Below, piece by piece: positions 17,071 to 24,550 of a stretch of 29,191 nt of DNA; positions within the stretch are counted from its first letter, which is position 1; each line of letters begins with the position of its first letter. The stretch is from JAZNGX01 sp045576675 (GTDB lineage: Bacteria > Bacillota > Clostridia > Monoglobales > Firm-18). The position numbers and the translations under genes were made by a program. The notes under the pieces were generated by a model. That model was not told the origin of the DNA and made no database searches. It saw only the letters and a program-made list of their open reading frames with translations. Where the stretch lies: contig JAZNGX010000117.1 of the NCBI GenBank assembly GCA_045576675.1, positions 1 to 29,191 on the forward strand, written 5' to 3'.

Positions 17071-19263
17071 ATGATAGAAAAGTCAAAGTGGATATGGGCA
17101 GACTGTGATTTTGATGTTAACAGCTATGCCGATTTTAAGCTTGAATTTGAAATTGACAGCGTTGATAATAACGCTGTCTTTGAAATATGTGCTGATACAG
17201 AGTATGTTGCATACATTAATGGTCAGCTTGTGGGCTGTGGTCAGTATGATGATTTTCCTGAAAACAAAAGCTATGATACATATAGTGTTGCACAGCTTTT
17301 AAATAAAGGCAAAAACACATTGTATATCTGCGGCTACTATCAGGGCGGACTTAGTATGCAATATAAAAAGGGTGTAGATGCACTGTGCTTTGCACTTAAA
17401 AATAACGAACAGGTGTTTTTAAGTGACGAAAATGTTATGGCGGCAGTTAACACAGGCTACACCTCAGGCGAGATTTTTATGACAACAGGGCAGGTTGGCT
17501 ATGGCTTTATGTATGATGCAAACAAAACTGATTTAAGCTTTAAGCCTGCAGTTGTAAAGGAATTTGACACTGAATTTATGCCGCGCCCGATAAAAAGGAC
17601 GAAAATTGGTGAAAGCCTTGAAACAAAAATAATTGCTCAGGGATATTTTTTGCGTAAAAGCAATGACGATAATATCGCTCTCAGAATGTACACAGATTTT
17701 TTGTCACACAGAAATTTTGATGATATTTTTGAGGGCGAACAAAGCCTGCCGGGTTGTGCAAGTCTTACAAAAGCTGAGTATGACGGAACATATGTGCTTA
17801 TTGATTTTGGGAAAGAAGAGGCAGGCTTTTTATCGTTTGATTTGAATGTTGATAAGGGTGCTTTAATTGAAATCGGTTATGGTGAGCATCTTGATGATTT
17901 GCGTGTGCGTACATCAATTAAATCACGTCAGTTTGCCAACAGCTATATTGCAAGGGGCGGCAGACAGCAGTTTACTTATTATTATAAGCGTATTGCAGGC
18001 AGATATCTGCAGCTTCACATTTCGGGAACAAATACGCTTGAAATATATTATGCAGGCGTAAAGCCGAATTTTTATCCTGTAACACGCAAAAGCAGTTTTA
18101 AATGCAATGACCATCTGCATAATAAAATTCACGATATAAGTATTGATACATTAAGGCACTGTATGCACGAGCATTACGAGGATTGCCCGTGGCGTGAACA
18201 GGCGTTGTACGGTTCTGATTCACGCAATCAGATGCTTTGCTGCTACTATGTTTTTGACGATAACGAATTTGCAAAGCAATCCTTGATTTTGCTTGGTAAA
18301 AGCTTTGGTGAGGACGGAATTCAGGCAATATGTGCACCCACCGATATAACGCTTAAAATCCCTTCGTTTACTCACGTTTGGTTTCTTGCAGTAAAGGATT
18401 ACACACAGTATACAAATGATACATATTTTGTTGACAATATGTGGAACGATATGGAAAAAGCGATAGAGGTGTATGCTGAAAATAACTTTTCCGTATCAGA
18501 AGCGAAGGATTACTGGAACTTTTATGAGTGGTCAGAGGGCTACGAAAATGATAATCCAAAAAGAAAGGCTTACAGATTTGAGTATAATGACTTTGATGAC
18601 GGCATCGCAAAGGTGTTTATGTATCTTGCATTAGACAGTATGCTGTGGCTTGCAAAAAGATATAACAAGGCAGACTTTGTTAATAAGTATCAGCCGATAG
18701 CGGCAGAGCTTAAAGACAGGATAAACAATAAATACTGGAATGAAGAAAAAGGCTTGTACAGCTCGTATTATTATAATGGCAAACATCAGCATTACGGTGA
18801 GCTTATGCAGGCAATGTGCCTTTACACAGGTATAGCAGAGGGCAAGGAGGAGGCACTTTGCGAGGTGCTTGCAAACCCTGACAACGGTATGCCTGATATA
18901 ACAATCAGCTATTCGTTGTATAAGTATGATGCCCTTTTATCTCAGGGTGGCAAATACGATAAATTTGTATTTGATGATATCGCCGAAAAGTGGGGCAGTA
19001 TGTTGTACAGCGGTGCAACAACCTTCTGGGAGACAATTAAGGGTGCTGACGATTTTCTGCTTGCAGGCAGTCTTTGCCACGGCTGGTCAGCTATTCCGCT
19101 TTATATGTACTACAGATATGCGGCAGGCATCACACCTGAAATGCTTACCGGCAACGGTGGTGCTTCTGATATACGCAATGTGTTTTCTGAGCTTGAGTGC
19201 AGATGTGGTGAAATCGGCACAACAAAAGGAAAGGTAGTGTGTGATTATAAATGGAAGGAATAA
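17071..19263 (+). CDS. GH78-type alpha-L-rhamnosidase, probably cytoplasmic
   Basis: A 730-residue protein, started at ATG 17071 (MIEKSKWIWAD) behind AAGGTGA rather than at an in-frame ATG at 17038 inside the upstream gene. The GH78 signature is clear: DCPWREQALYGSD at 371-383, matching the family's DCPxRDExxxxxGD, in which the Glu and Asp (here Glu376 and Asp383) line the active site. A later FWE (Glu654) and CHGWSA (His670) match the C-terminal part of the (alpha/alpha)6 barrel. N-terminal beta-sandwich domains (about 1-340) precede it. GH78 enzymes release terminal alpha-L-rhamnose. There is no signal peptide, so it probably acts on imported rhamnosyl oligosaccharides or glycosides. It overlaps the next gene by 13 bp. 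Confidence 0.85.
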   Translation: MIEKSKWIWADCDFDVNSYADFKLEFEIDSVDNNAVFEICADTEYVAYINGQLVGCGQYDDFPENKSYDTYSVAQLLNKGKNTLYICGYYQGGLSMQYKKGVDALCFALKNNEQVFLSDENVMAAVNTGYTSGEIFMTTGQVGYGFMYDANKTDLSFKPAVVKEFDTEFMPRPIKRTKIGESLETKIIAQGYFLRKSNDDNIALRMYTDFLSHRNFDDIFEGEQSLPGCASLTKAEYDGTYVLIDFGKEEAGFLSFDLNVDKGALIEIGYGEHLDDLRVRTSIKSRQFANSYIARGGRQQFTYYYKRIAGRYLQLHISGTNTLEIYYAGVKPNFYPVTRKSSFKCNDHLHNKIHDISIDTLRHCMHEHYEDCPWREQALYGSDSRNQMLCCYYVFDDNEFAKQSLILLGKSFGEDGIQAICAPTDITLKIPSFTHVWFLAVKDYTQYTNDTYFVDNMWNDMEKAIEVYAENNFSVSEAKDYWNFYEWSEGYENDNPKRKAYRFEYNDFDDGIAKVFMYLALDSMLWLAKRYNKADFVNKYQPIAAELKDRINNKYWNEEKGLYSSYYYNGKHQHYGELMQAMCLYTGIAEGKEEALCEVLANPDNGMPDITISYSLYKYDALLSQGGKYDKFVFDDIAEKWGSMLYSGATTFWETIKGADDFLLAGSLCHGWSAIPLYMYYRYAAGITPEMLTGNGGASDIRNVFSELECRCGEIGTTKGKVVCDYKWKE

Positions 19264-20960
19264 TCTTTAATAACCTTTATGATTATGTTGCTGAAAAGGA
19301 CAGAATCAGCACAAAAATGACACCTGATTTGTGGTACAGAATGCCCTATGTTATTGAAGATTTAAAGGGCGAAATACTGCTTGCGGGTGAGCTTACCAAG
19401 CCGCAGCCACTTACAATCAAGCCTCAGCTTTCAGGCTGGTACAAAATATACCTTTGCTTTGTTAATATGCGAAGTGATAATCACGTGTATTTAAAGCTTA
19501 CAGACGACAAGGCTTATGACGGCATAAAAACTATCGGCTATGACAGCCCGAGAACCTGGTGTGCAACAGAATTTGCCGAGGAAATTTACTGGAAATGTGC
19601 CGACCTTACAGGTCAGGATATTGTTATGGCAAAGCCTGATTGCGGTCAGAAAAATGCCGCAAGCATTGCGTGGATGCGTTTTGTTCCGATGACAGAGGCG
19701 GAAATTGCAGAATACAAGGCTTACCGTGATTGTAAGGACACACGTTGTGTGCATTTCCATTTTGATGAGGACTCAAATTTGGAGGATACAGTGGACAATC
19801 TTTACGGCTTGCTTGTGCGTGAGGCAAAGCTGCCCGAAACAGATGTTGAAACGTGCACCTTTGAGATTTCTTTTGATTACGATGGTGTGTATGATGAAAA
19901 TTACACACCAATCCGCATTATAGATGATGTGTGGAACAAAAAGGATTTAAAGTTCCAGCCTTATAAGGAGCTTGCGTATGCTGAAAGAATAAAGCTTTTA
20001 CATAGTGCCGATATAAAGGCTTATGCAGGCAACAGAATGAGCGTTGCAAGCTTTCACGTGCCTTATGCTCTTAATTCGTGGAGAATCGGATTTGCGGATA
20101 AGCATCCTGAGCTTTATTGCAAAATGCGTGACGAACATACAATTAACGTTTGCTCATATGCATATAAGCAGACAAGAGATTATGTTATAAACAACTTTAA
20201 AAAATATGCACAATATGGCTTTGACGGCTTTACGCTTATATTTATCCGTGGCTTGCATATCGGCTTTGAGCAGCCTGTTGTTGAACGTTTCAATGAGCTT
20301 TATCCTGATGTTAATCCGTTTACGTTACCTGTAACAGACGAGCGTTTAAACGGCGTGTGGTGCGAGTTTATGACAACCTTTATGCGTGAGCTAAAGGCAG
20401 CGTTGCCTGATAAGGATATAAATGTTCTTACACATTACGACCCTGAAAGCTCAAAGCACTTTGGTCTTGATGTAAAGCAGTGGGCAAAGGAAGGTCTTAT
20501 AACAAGCGTTTGTCAGGGACATATGGAAATATATGAGGTTCTGGACGATTGCCTTGACCAAAATGGTCTAATTGACGTTGAAAAGTATAAGGCGGTTAAT
20601 CTTAAAAAGCAGACTATAAAGAGAACAGCTGTTGACGCTGTTGACAAGGTTATTTACGGTGTTGGCAAGTATAAAGAGATTTGCGACAAATACGGCGTTG
20701 AATTTTATGCCGTTATGCCGTGGCCGCATACGGGGCATTATACAAAACGCCGTGAGTATGCAGATAATTTAAGAGCTGCAGGTGCAGAAAAGTTCTTTTC
20801 GTGGAATGCAAATCAGGTTGTATGGAATTTGCCGTTGTACCATGTTCAGAGTACCCTTGGTCATAAAAAGCTTTTTGAAACACAGCTTAAAAATTTCTAT
20901 AAGGTTATTACTCTTGATGGCAATTATATAGCAGGCTTTAATGCTAACTGGAAGGGATAA
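19251..20960 (+). CDS. Unrecognised protein, probable TIM-barrel glycosidase-like
   Basis: A 569-residue protein without signal peptide. Its ATG lies inside the end of the rhamnosidase gene (13-bp overlap), and the nearest ribosome-like site (AAGGAAAGG, about 19227-19235) is too far upstream, so translation is probably coupled. I do not recognise a named family. The first ~150 residues look like a beta-sandwich (SGWYKIYLCFVNM, VYLKLTDDKAYDG). The rest resembles a glycosidase-like TIM barrel: HPELYCKMRDE, then YGFDGFTLIFIRG, then LTHYDPESSKHFGLDVKQWA and EGLITSV, a pattern reminiscent of the GHL10/DUF187 group. Catalytic residues cannot be assigned; Asp and Glu in the FDG and HMEIYE stretches are candidates. 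Its operon partners suggest a second glycoside cleavage on a rhamnose-containing glycan. Confidence 0.7.
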   Translation: MEGIIFNNLYDYVAEKDRISTKMTPDLWYRMPYVIEDLKGEILLAGELTKPQPLTIKPQLSGWYKIYLCFVNMRSDNHVYLKLTDDKAYDGIKTIGYDSPRTWCATEFAEEIYWKCADLTGQDIVMAKPDCGQKNAASIAWMRFVPMTEAEIAEYKAYRDCKDTRCVHFHFDEDSNLEDTVDNLYGLLVREAKLPETDVETCTFEISFDYDGVYDENYTPIRIIDDVWNKKDLKFQPYKELAYAERIKLLHSADIKAYAGNRMSVASFHVPYALNSWRIGFADKHPELYCKMRDEHTINVCSYAYKQTRDYVINNFKKYAQYGFDGFTLIFIRGLHIGFEQPVVERFNELYPDVNPFTLPVTDERLNGVWCEFMTTFMRELKAALPDKDINVLTHYDPESSKHFGLDVKQWAKEGLITSVCQGHMEIYEVLDDCLDQNGLIDVEKYKAVNLKKQTIKRTAVDAVDKVIYGVGKYKEICDKYGVEFYAVMPWPHTGHYTKRREYADNLRAAGAEKFFSWNANQVVWNLPLYHVQSTLGHKKLFETQLKNFYKVITLDGNYIAGFNANWKG

Positions 20961-20975
20961 GTATGTGGCTGTAGT

Positions 20976-21048
20976 AAAATGCACAGACCGCATAAAGCAT
21001 TTTTCCCGCCAGCCCAAAGGAGGTGTAGTATGAATCATACTACACCTC
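20976..21048. terminator. Inverted repeats between convergent genes, possible two-way terminator
   Basis: Two structures separate the convergent hydrolase operon and tlpA. One is a weak stem AAAATGC/GCATTTT (20976-20982 with 20997-21003). The other is a long stem, 21020-21033 with 21035-21048 (GGTGTAGTATGA arms; the tip must open to form a loop), whose right arm contains the tlpA stop codon. Neither has a good T run immediately after it, so I call this only as possible termination. Confidence 0.45.
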
Positions 21049-21609
21049 TGTTATCATTTTTATACCTTTTTCAAGTGTTTCATAATCAAGCATACCGCTG
21101 CCGCGTGTTATAAGATAACCGTCTTTGTCAATAAAGAAGGTTGACGGAAAGCCTGTTACATAATATGCGTTCACTGCTTCAAGCTTCGTGTCATAAAAAA
21201 CATCAAAAGTATATTTTTCTGTTCTGATATATTCTTTTGCTGTTTCAAGTGTTTCCTGCACGCCGTCGGTTGCATTTACCATCATAAACTGAACTTCAGG
21301 ATAATTCTCGTATGCCTTGTTGAAATCGGGCATTTCTACCTTGCAGTAATGACACCACGTTGCCCAGAAGTTTAATACAACCGGCTTGCCTTTGAAGTCA
21401 GAAAGCTTTTTTGGATTGCCTTTTGCATCAAGCACAGTAAAATCGGGTGCGGCATATTTTTCCGGTTGTGCTGCTTCGCTTTTGGGCGGAGTCTGTGTGA
21501 TATTTTCAGTTGAATAATCCTTGCTTAAATTATTATATAAAATTGTTGCTGCAATAATCAGTGCCGCCATGGTGATTAATGCCGCAATCCATAGTGTTTT
21601 ATTCTTCAT
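21040..21609 (-). CDS. Membrane-anchored TlpA/ResA-like thioredoxin
   Basis: A 189-residue protein. Start at ATG 21609 because AAAGGAG (21618-21624 on this strand) sits just upstream; a TTG at 21639 inside ccdA is less likely. One N-terminal membrane segment (about 6-25) and a variable linker lead to a thioredoxin-fold domain with redox motif WCHYC (Cys86, Cys89) and the cis-proline loop GFPSTFFID. Proteins of this group reduce or exchange disulfides outside the membrane and receive electrons from CcdA. The gene follows ccdA by 13 bp, with the ribosome site overlapping ccdA's stop codon, so the pair forms one thiol-redox unit. The particular target (cytochrome, metalloprotein or stress target) is not shown. 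Confidence 0.85.
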   Translation of the reverse strand: MKNKTLWIAALITMAALIIAATILYNNLSKDYSTENITQTPPKSEAAQPEKYAAPDFTVLDAKGNPKKLSDFKGKPVVLNFWATWCHYCKVEMPDFNKAYENYPEVQFMMVNATDGVQETLETAKEYIRTEKYTFDVFYDTKLEAVNAYYVTGFPSTFFIDKDGYLITRGSGMLDYETLEKGIKMITEV

Positions 21610-21622
21610 ATCTGCAACTCCT

Positions 21623-22282
21623 TTAAGAAAGTAAGGCAAGGAATTTACCGAGCATTCCTGTTGCCATTAAAATGCCCACCGCGACAAGTAATATGCCGCT
21701 GATAAGATTTACAGTTCTGTAGTTTCTTTTTACAAATGAAAATGTGCCCTTTAATTTGTCAGTCAGGATTGCACTTGCAAAAAATGGGATTGCAAGTCCC
21801 AGAGAATATGCAAGAAGCATTCCTGTCCCCTGTGCTATGCTGCCGCGGTTTGCCGCAAGCATCAGTGCAGAGCCTAAAAACGCACCCACGCACGGTGTCC
21901 AGCCTACAGAAAATGCAATTCCAAATAATGCTGATGAAAAAAATCCTGATGTATCAGACCTTTTAAAGCGTATCCCCTTAAAAAGCCCAAGCTTTAATAT
22001 GCCAAGAAAGTCAAGCCCGAAAAATATAACGATAATACCTGTCACGATATTTACTGCAGTCTGGTGAATGCTTAAAAACCGTCCTATTGTTCCTGCCATT
22101 GCACCCATCATTACAAATACAAGGGTAAAGCCGATTATAAAGCCTAAGGCGTTTTTTATAACTCTTTTGTTGCTCTTTTCGCCACCGCCTGCAAAATATG
22201 ATATATATATAGGAAGCATAGGCAACAGGCACGGTGATACAAACGTGATAATTCCTTCTAAAAATGAGATGAAATATTGCAT
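21623..22282 (-). CDS. ccdA: CcdA/DsbD-type membrane thiol-electron carrier
   Basis: A 219-residue integral membrane protein with about six hydrophobic segments. Two cysteines in the family-typical setting, FVSPCLLPMLPIY (Cys18) and VGWTPCVGAF (Cys131), are the redox pair that carries electrons from cytoplasmic thioredoxin across the membrane. Its length matches the short CcdA form without DsbD's extra domains. AGGAAAGG lies at 22291-22298 upstream of the ATG. It is transcribed together with the TlpA-like gene and divergently from a DtxR-type regulator. The start is well supported; the partner protein is inferred from the operon. Confidence 0.87.
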   Translation of the reverse strand: MQYFISFLEGIITFVSPCLLPMLPIYISYFAGGGEKSNKRVIKNALGFIIGFTLVFVMMGAMAGTIGRFLSIHQTAVNIVTGIIVIFFGLDFLGILKLGLFKGIRFKRSDTSGFFSSALFGIAFSVGWTPCVGAFLGSALMLAANRGSIAQGTGMLLAYSLGLAIPFFASAILTDKLKGTFSFVKRNYRTVNLISGILLVAVGILMATGMLGKFLALLS

Positions 22283-22311
22283 AGTAACTTCCTTTCCTGT
22301 TTATTAATCAT

Positions 22312-22340
22312 AGTATATTTAAACTTTCCGCAATTGTCAA
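22312..22340 (-). promoter_or_regulatory. Promoter of ccdA-tlpA
   Basis: On the minus strand: TTGACA (22335-22340), 17-bp spacing, TATACT (22312-22317). This is close to consensus and 30 bp ahead of the ccdA start. Its -35 lies near a 7-bp inverted repeat (CAATAAA at 22338-22344, TTTATTG at 22355-22361) that could be an operator, although such matches are easy to find in AT-rich DNA. Confidence 0.75.
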
Positions 22341-22362
22341 TAAATATGAATAATTTTATTGC

Positions 22363-22391
22363 TTTACAAAATATAAAATATATGATAAAAT
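22363..22391 (+). promoter_or_regulatory. Extended -10 promoter of the DtxR-type regulator
   Basis: TTTACA (22363-22368), 17-bp spacing, TAAAAT (22386-22391) with TG one base upstream. It faces away from the ccdA promoter inside a 138-bp shared intergenic region. Confidence 0.7.
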
Positions 22392-22420
22392 AACAATAGT
22401 ATGAAAAAGGAGGATGTACC

Positions 22421-22786
22421 GTGAAAATACAAGAGTCGGCAGAGAATTATCTTGAAACAATACTTATGCTAAGCAGTAAATCAAATGCGGTGCGTGCTAT
22501 TGACATTGTAAATGAGCTTAATTTTTCAAAGCCCAGTGTAAGCGTTGCGATGAAAAACTTTCGTGAAAATGGATATATAAATGTCGATAAGGATGGGTAT
22601 ATTACTCTTACTGATGATGGAATGAAAATTGCACAGCGTATGTATGAACGTCATACCTTGCTTACTAAAATCCTTGTGTCACTTGGAGTAAGCGAGGATG
22701 TTGCAAAAACCGATGCGTGCAGAATAGAACACGTTATAAGTGAAGAAACCTTTGAAAAGCTGAAGCAAAAGGCTGAAACTCTGTAA
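22421..22786 (+). CDS. DtxR/MntR-family metal-dependent regulator, short form
   Basis: A 121-residue protein beginning with GTG behind AAAGGAGG (22406-22413). Residues ~1-62 are the winged helix (IDIVNELNFSKPSVSVAMKNF recognition region). The rest is the dimerisation/metal-binding helix pair with no SH3-like domain, as in MntR. Likely metal ligands are Glu12, His78, Cys100, Glu103 and His104 (ACRIEHVIS). The Cys is as in the iron sensor DtxR, while MntR has Glu there. The N-terminal ligand position (Met10 in DtxR, Asp8 in MntR) appears to be Asn9. Whether it senses iron or manganese cannot be told. It may control itself and the divergent ccdA-tlpA genes, since they share a promoter region. 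Confidence 0.85.
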   Translation: MKIQESAENYLETILMLSSKSNAVRAIDIVNELNFSKPSVSVAMKNFRENGYINVDKDGYITLTDDGMKIAQRMYERHTLLTKILVSLGVSEDVAKTDACRIEHVISEETFEKLKQKAETL

Positions 22787-22795
22787 AAATAAAAG

Positions 22796-22828
22796 AGGGA
22801 TGTAAAAAACATTGTTTTTTACATCCCT
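22796..22828. terminator. Two-way terminator between convergent genes
   Basis: A perfect 15-bp stem (22796-22810 with 22814-22828; AGGGATGT ... ACATCCCT) with a 3-base loop. It is flanked by T runs on the + strand side and by T-rich sequence on the minus strand side, so it can end transcription from the regulator and from the ABC permease gene. Confidence 0.9.
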
Positions 22829-22832
22829 TTTT

Positions 22833-23513
22833 TTATTCATGTTCGCGGCTAAGTACTTTTTCAAGTATAATAGCAACACGCTGTAATGTGAGGATGACAA
22901 CAAGGTACATAACTGCAACTATTGCCCATACTTCAAAAGACTTAAATGTTATTGCAATAACGTTTTGTGCCTTATTAACAAGCTCCGGAAAACCGATAAC
23001 TGACAATATTGATGTATCCTTTAATGTTATTATAAGCTGGTTTACAATACTAGGAATCATATTTTTGATTGCCTGAGGCAATACAACCAGAAACATTGAC
23101 GGCCAATATGAAAATCCAAGACTTCTTGCAGCTTCCATCTGACCCCGGTCAATAGACTGAATACCTGCACGAATAATTTCAGACATGTAAGCACCGCAGT
23201 TCAATGCAAGACATATAGTACCTGCCTGAAGCGAGTTAAGCGTAACCTTTGCACCCAACATTGATTTAATTCCGTAAGGAACGCCGTAGAACACAAAGAA
23301 CGCAAGAACAATCATCGGAACACCACGAATGATGTTTACATATATTGCAGCAATTGTTCTGGATATTTTATTGTCAACAACACTGGATAATCCGAAGATT
23401 ACACCCAATATACATCCGAAAAACAGTCCGCATAACGCAAGCAAAAGTGTTTGCCCCATCGCTGTCAACAGCAACGGACCGTATGTGCTTATAATTTGAA
23501 CCATTGGAGTCAT
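22833..23513 (-). CDS. Polar amino-acid ABC transporter permease
   Basis: A 226-residue HisM/GlnP-type inner-membrane permease with about five hydrophobic segments. The EAA loop, which contacts the ATPase, is clear (EAARSLGFSYWPSMFLVVLP), and the family's ILSVIGFPELVNKAQ follows. The first ATG (23513) is almost touching GGGAGAGG; an ATG three codons later (23504) is better spaced, so the true start could be either. It lies 18 bp downstream of the binding-protein gene. No ATP-binding gene follows; the operon ends at the two-way terminator. Confidence 0.87.
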   Translation of the reverse strand: MTPMVQIISTYGPLLLTAMGQTLLLALCGLFFGCILGVIFGLSSVVDNKISRTIAAIYVNIIRGVPMIVLAFFVFYGVPYGIKSMLGAKVTLNSLQAGTICLALNCGAYMSEIIRAGIQSIDRGQMEAARSLGFSYWPSMFLVVLPQAIKNMIPSIVNQLIITLKDTSILSVIGFPELVNKAQNVIAITFKSFEVWAIVAVMYLVVILTLQRVAIILEKVLSREHE

Positions 23514-23531
23514 TCCTCTCCCTAATACTTA

Positions 23532-24296
23532 TTAACCAAGATATTTTGCGATTATTTCATCATATTTTCCGTTCTCACGGATGTTCTTAAGACCTGCATT
23601 AAATAGGTCGATAAGCTCCTGCTTGCTTTCATCAAAGATTGCAAAGCCGTACTGAGCAGGCTCGTTTTCTGTGCCGTCAACAAACTTCATATCAAGCTCG
23701 CCTGTTTTAATGTTGTACTTTAAGATAGGTGTGTCGTCAAGACAAGCATCAACCTGACCGCCGATAACTGCCTGATACATATCAGGTGATGTTGAGAATG
23801 TAACAACCTCAAAGCCGTACTGGTCTTTGATGCTTTCAGCATACTGATTGCTCATTGTACCGTTTTTAACAGCAACCTTTTTGCCGCTCATATCAGCAAA
23901 GCCTGTGATTGTTGAATCTTTAGCAACTGCCATACCCTGAGTTGCATCGTAGTAACCGTCTGAGAATGTCCAGCCGTTTGCTTTTCTTTCATCAGTGATT
24001 GATGCACCTGCGATCATACCGTCAGCCTGACCAGCCTGACAAGCAGCGATAGCAGCGTCCCAACCAATGTACTGAAGGTCGTATGTGAAGCCCTGGTCTT
24101 CTGCAACTGCAGCCAGGATGTCCATATCAATACCAACAATGTTGCCTTCTGCATCTTGGAATTCAAACGGGCTGAAGCCCTTGTCTGTTGCGATAGCAAA
24201 GTGTTTGCCGTCTGCCTTTTCTGCATCTGTGTTGCCGCATGCAGCAAAGCTTAAGCAAATAACTGCAGCAAGCATAAGTGTTAAAAATCTTTTCAT
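23532..24296 (-). CDS. Amino-acid ABC transporter substrate-binding lipoprotein
   Basis: A 254-residue family 3 solute-binding protein. The start is ATG 24296 (a GTG immediately before it is also in frame), with AAGGAGA upstream. The lipoprotein signal ends in SFAAC, giving Cys20 as the lipid-attached residue. The mature part shows the usual FSPFEF, VGIDMDILAAVA, DGMIAGASITDERK and GKKVAVKNGTMSNQY segments of polar amino-acid (glutamine/cystine-like) binders. The specific ligand cannot be read from the sequence. It is first in a two-gene operon with the permease, behind a consensus-like promoter. Confidence 0.87.
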   Translation of the reverse strand: MKRFLTLMLAAVICLSFAACGNTDAEKADGKHFAIATDKGFSPFEFQDAEGNIVGIDMDILAAVAEDQGFTYDLQYIGWDAAIAACQAGQADGMIAGASITDERKANGWTFSDGYYDATQGMAVAKDSTITGFADMSGKKVAVKNGTMSNQYAESIKDQYGFEVVTFSTSPDMYQAVIGGQVDACLDDTPILKYNIKTGELDMKFVDGTENEPAQYGFAIFDESKQELIDLFNAGLKNIRENGKYDEIIAKYLG

Positions 24297-24335
24297 CACT
24301 AAATCTCCTTTTCAAATTTTTAGACATATAGATTT

Positions 24336-24364
24336 ATTTTACTACTTTTTTGTTTTTTTGTCAA
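24336..24364 (-). promoter_or_regulatory. Promoter of the amino-acid transporter genes
   Basis: On the minus strand: TTGACA (24359-24364), 17-bp A-rich spacing, TAAAAT (24336-24341), 40 bp ahead of the binding-protein start. The perfect -35 suggests strong basal expression. Confidence 0.75.
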
Positions 24365-24489
24365 TAGTTTGATTTGCTCTGTGTTATGCAACTGATTAAT
24401 TACAACCATTTGAGCATAAAAATTATATATTTTGCCACAATTTTTGCAAATTCTTTACATTTATTTGCACATATTTTTACATTATAATC

Positions 24490-24518
24490 TTGAAATTATC
24501 GAATTCTTGTGTTAAAAT
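24490..24518 (+). promoter_or_regulatory. Extended -10 promoter of tig-clpP-clpX
   Basis: TTGAAA (24490-24495), 17-bp spacing, TAAAAT (24513-24518) with TG one base upstream, 32 bp before the tig ATG. No CIRCE or CtsR-type heat-shock operator was seen around it. Confidence 0.7.
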
Positions 24519-24550
24519 GTAGGGTGAGATATTTTGGAAGGAGAAAGATT

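Noticed and set aside
21030..21113. A 27-codon + strand ORF with an AAAGGAGG-like site ahead of its ATG
   Set aside because: It lies antisense to the tlpA end within an inverted repeat; the ribosome-like sequence is explained by the stem.
24421..24488. A second tig promoter using TATAAT at 24483-24488
   Set aside because: No -35-like hexamer is at 16-18 bp; the nearest candidates give 12 or 23 bp spacing.
24509..24550. TTG at 24509 as the trigger factor start
   Set aside because: It overlaps the -10 box, while the ATG at 24551 has a good ribosome site and the normal N-terminus.
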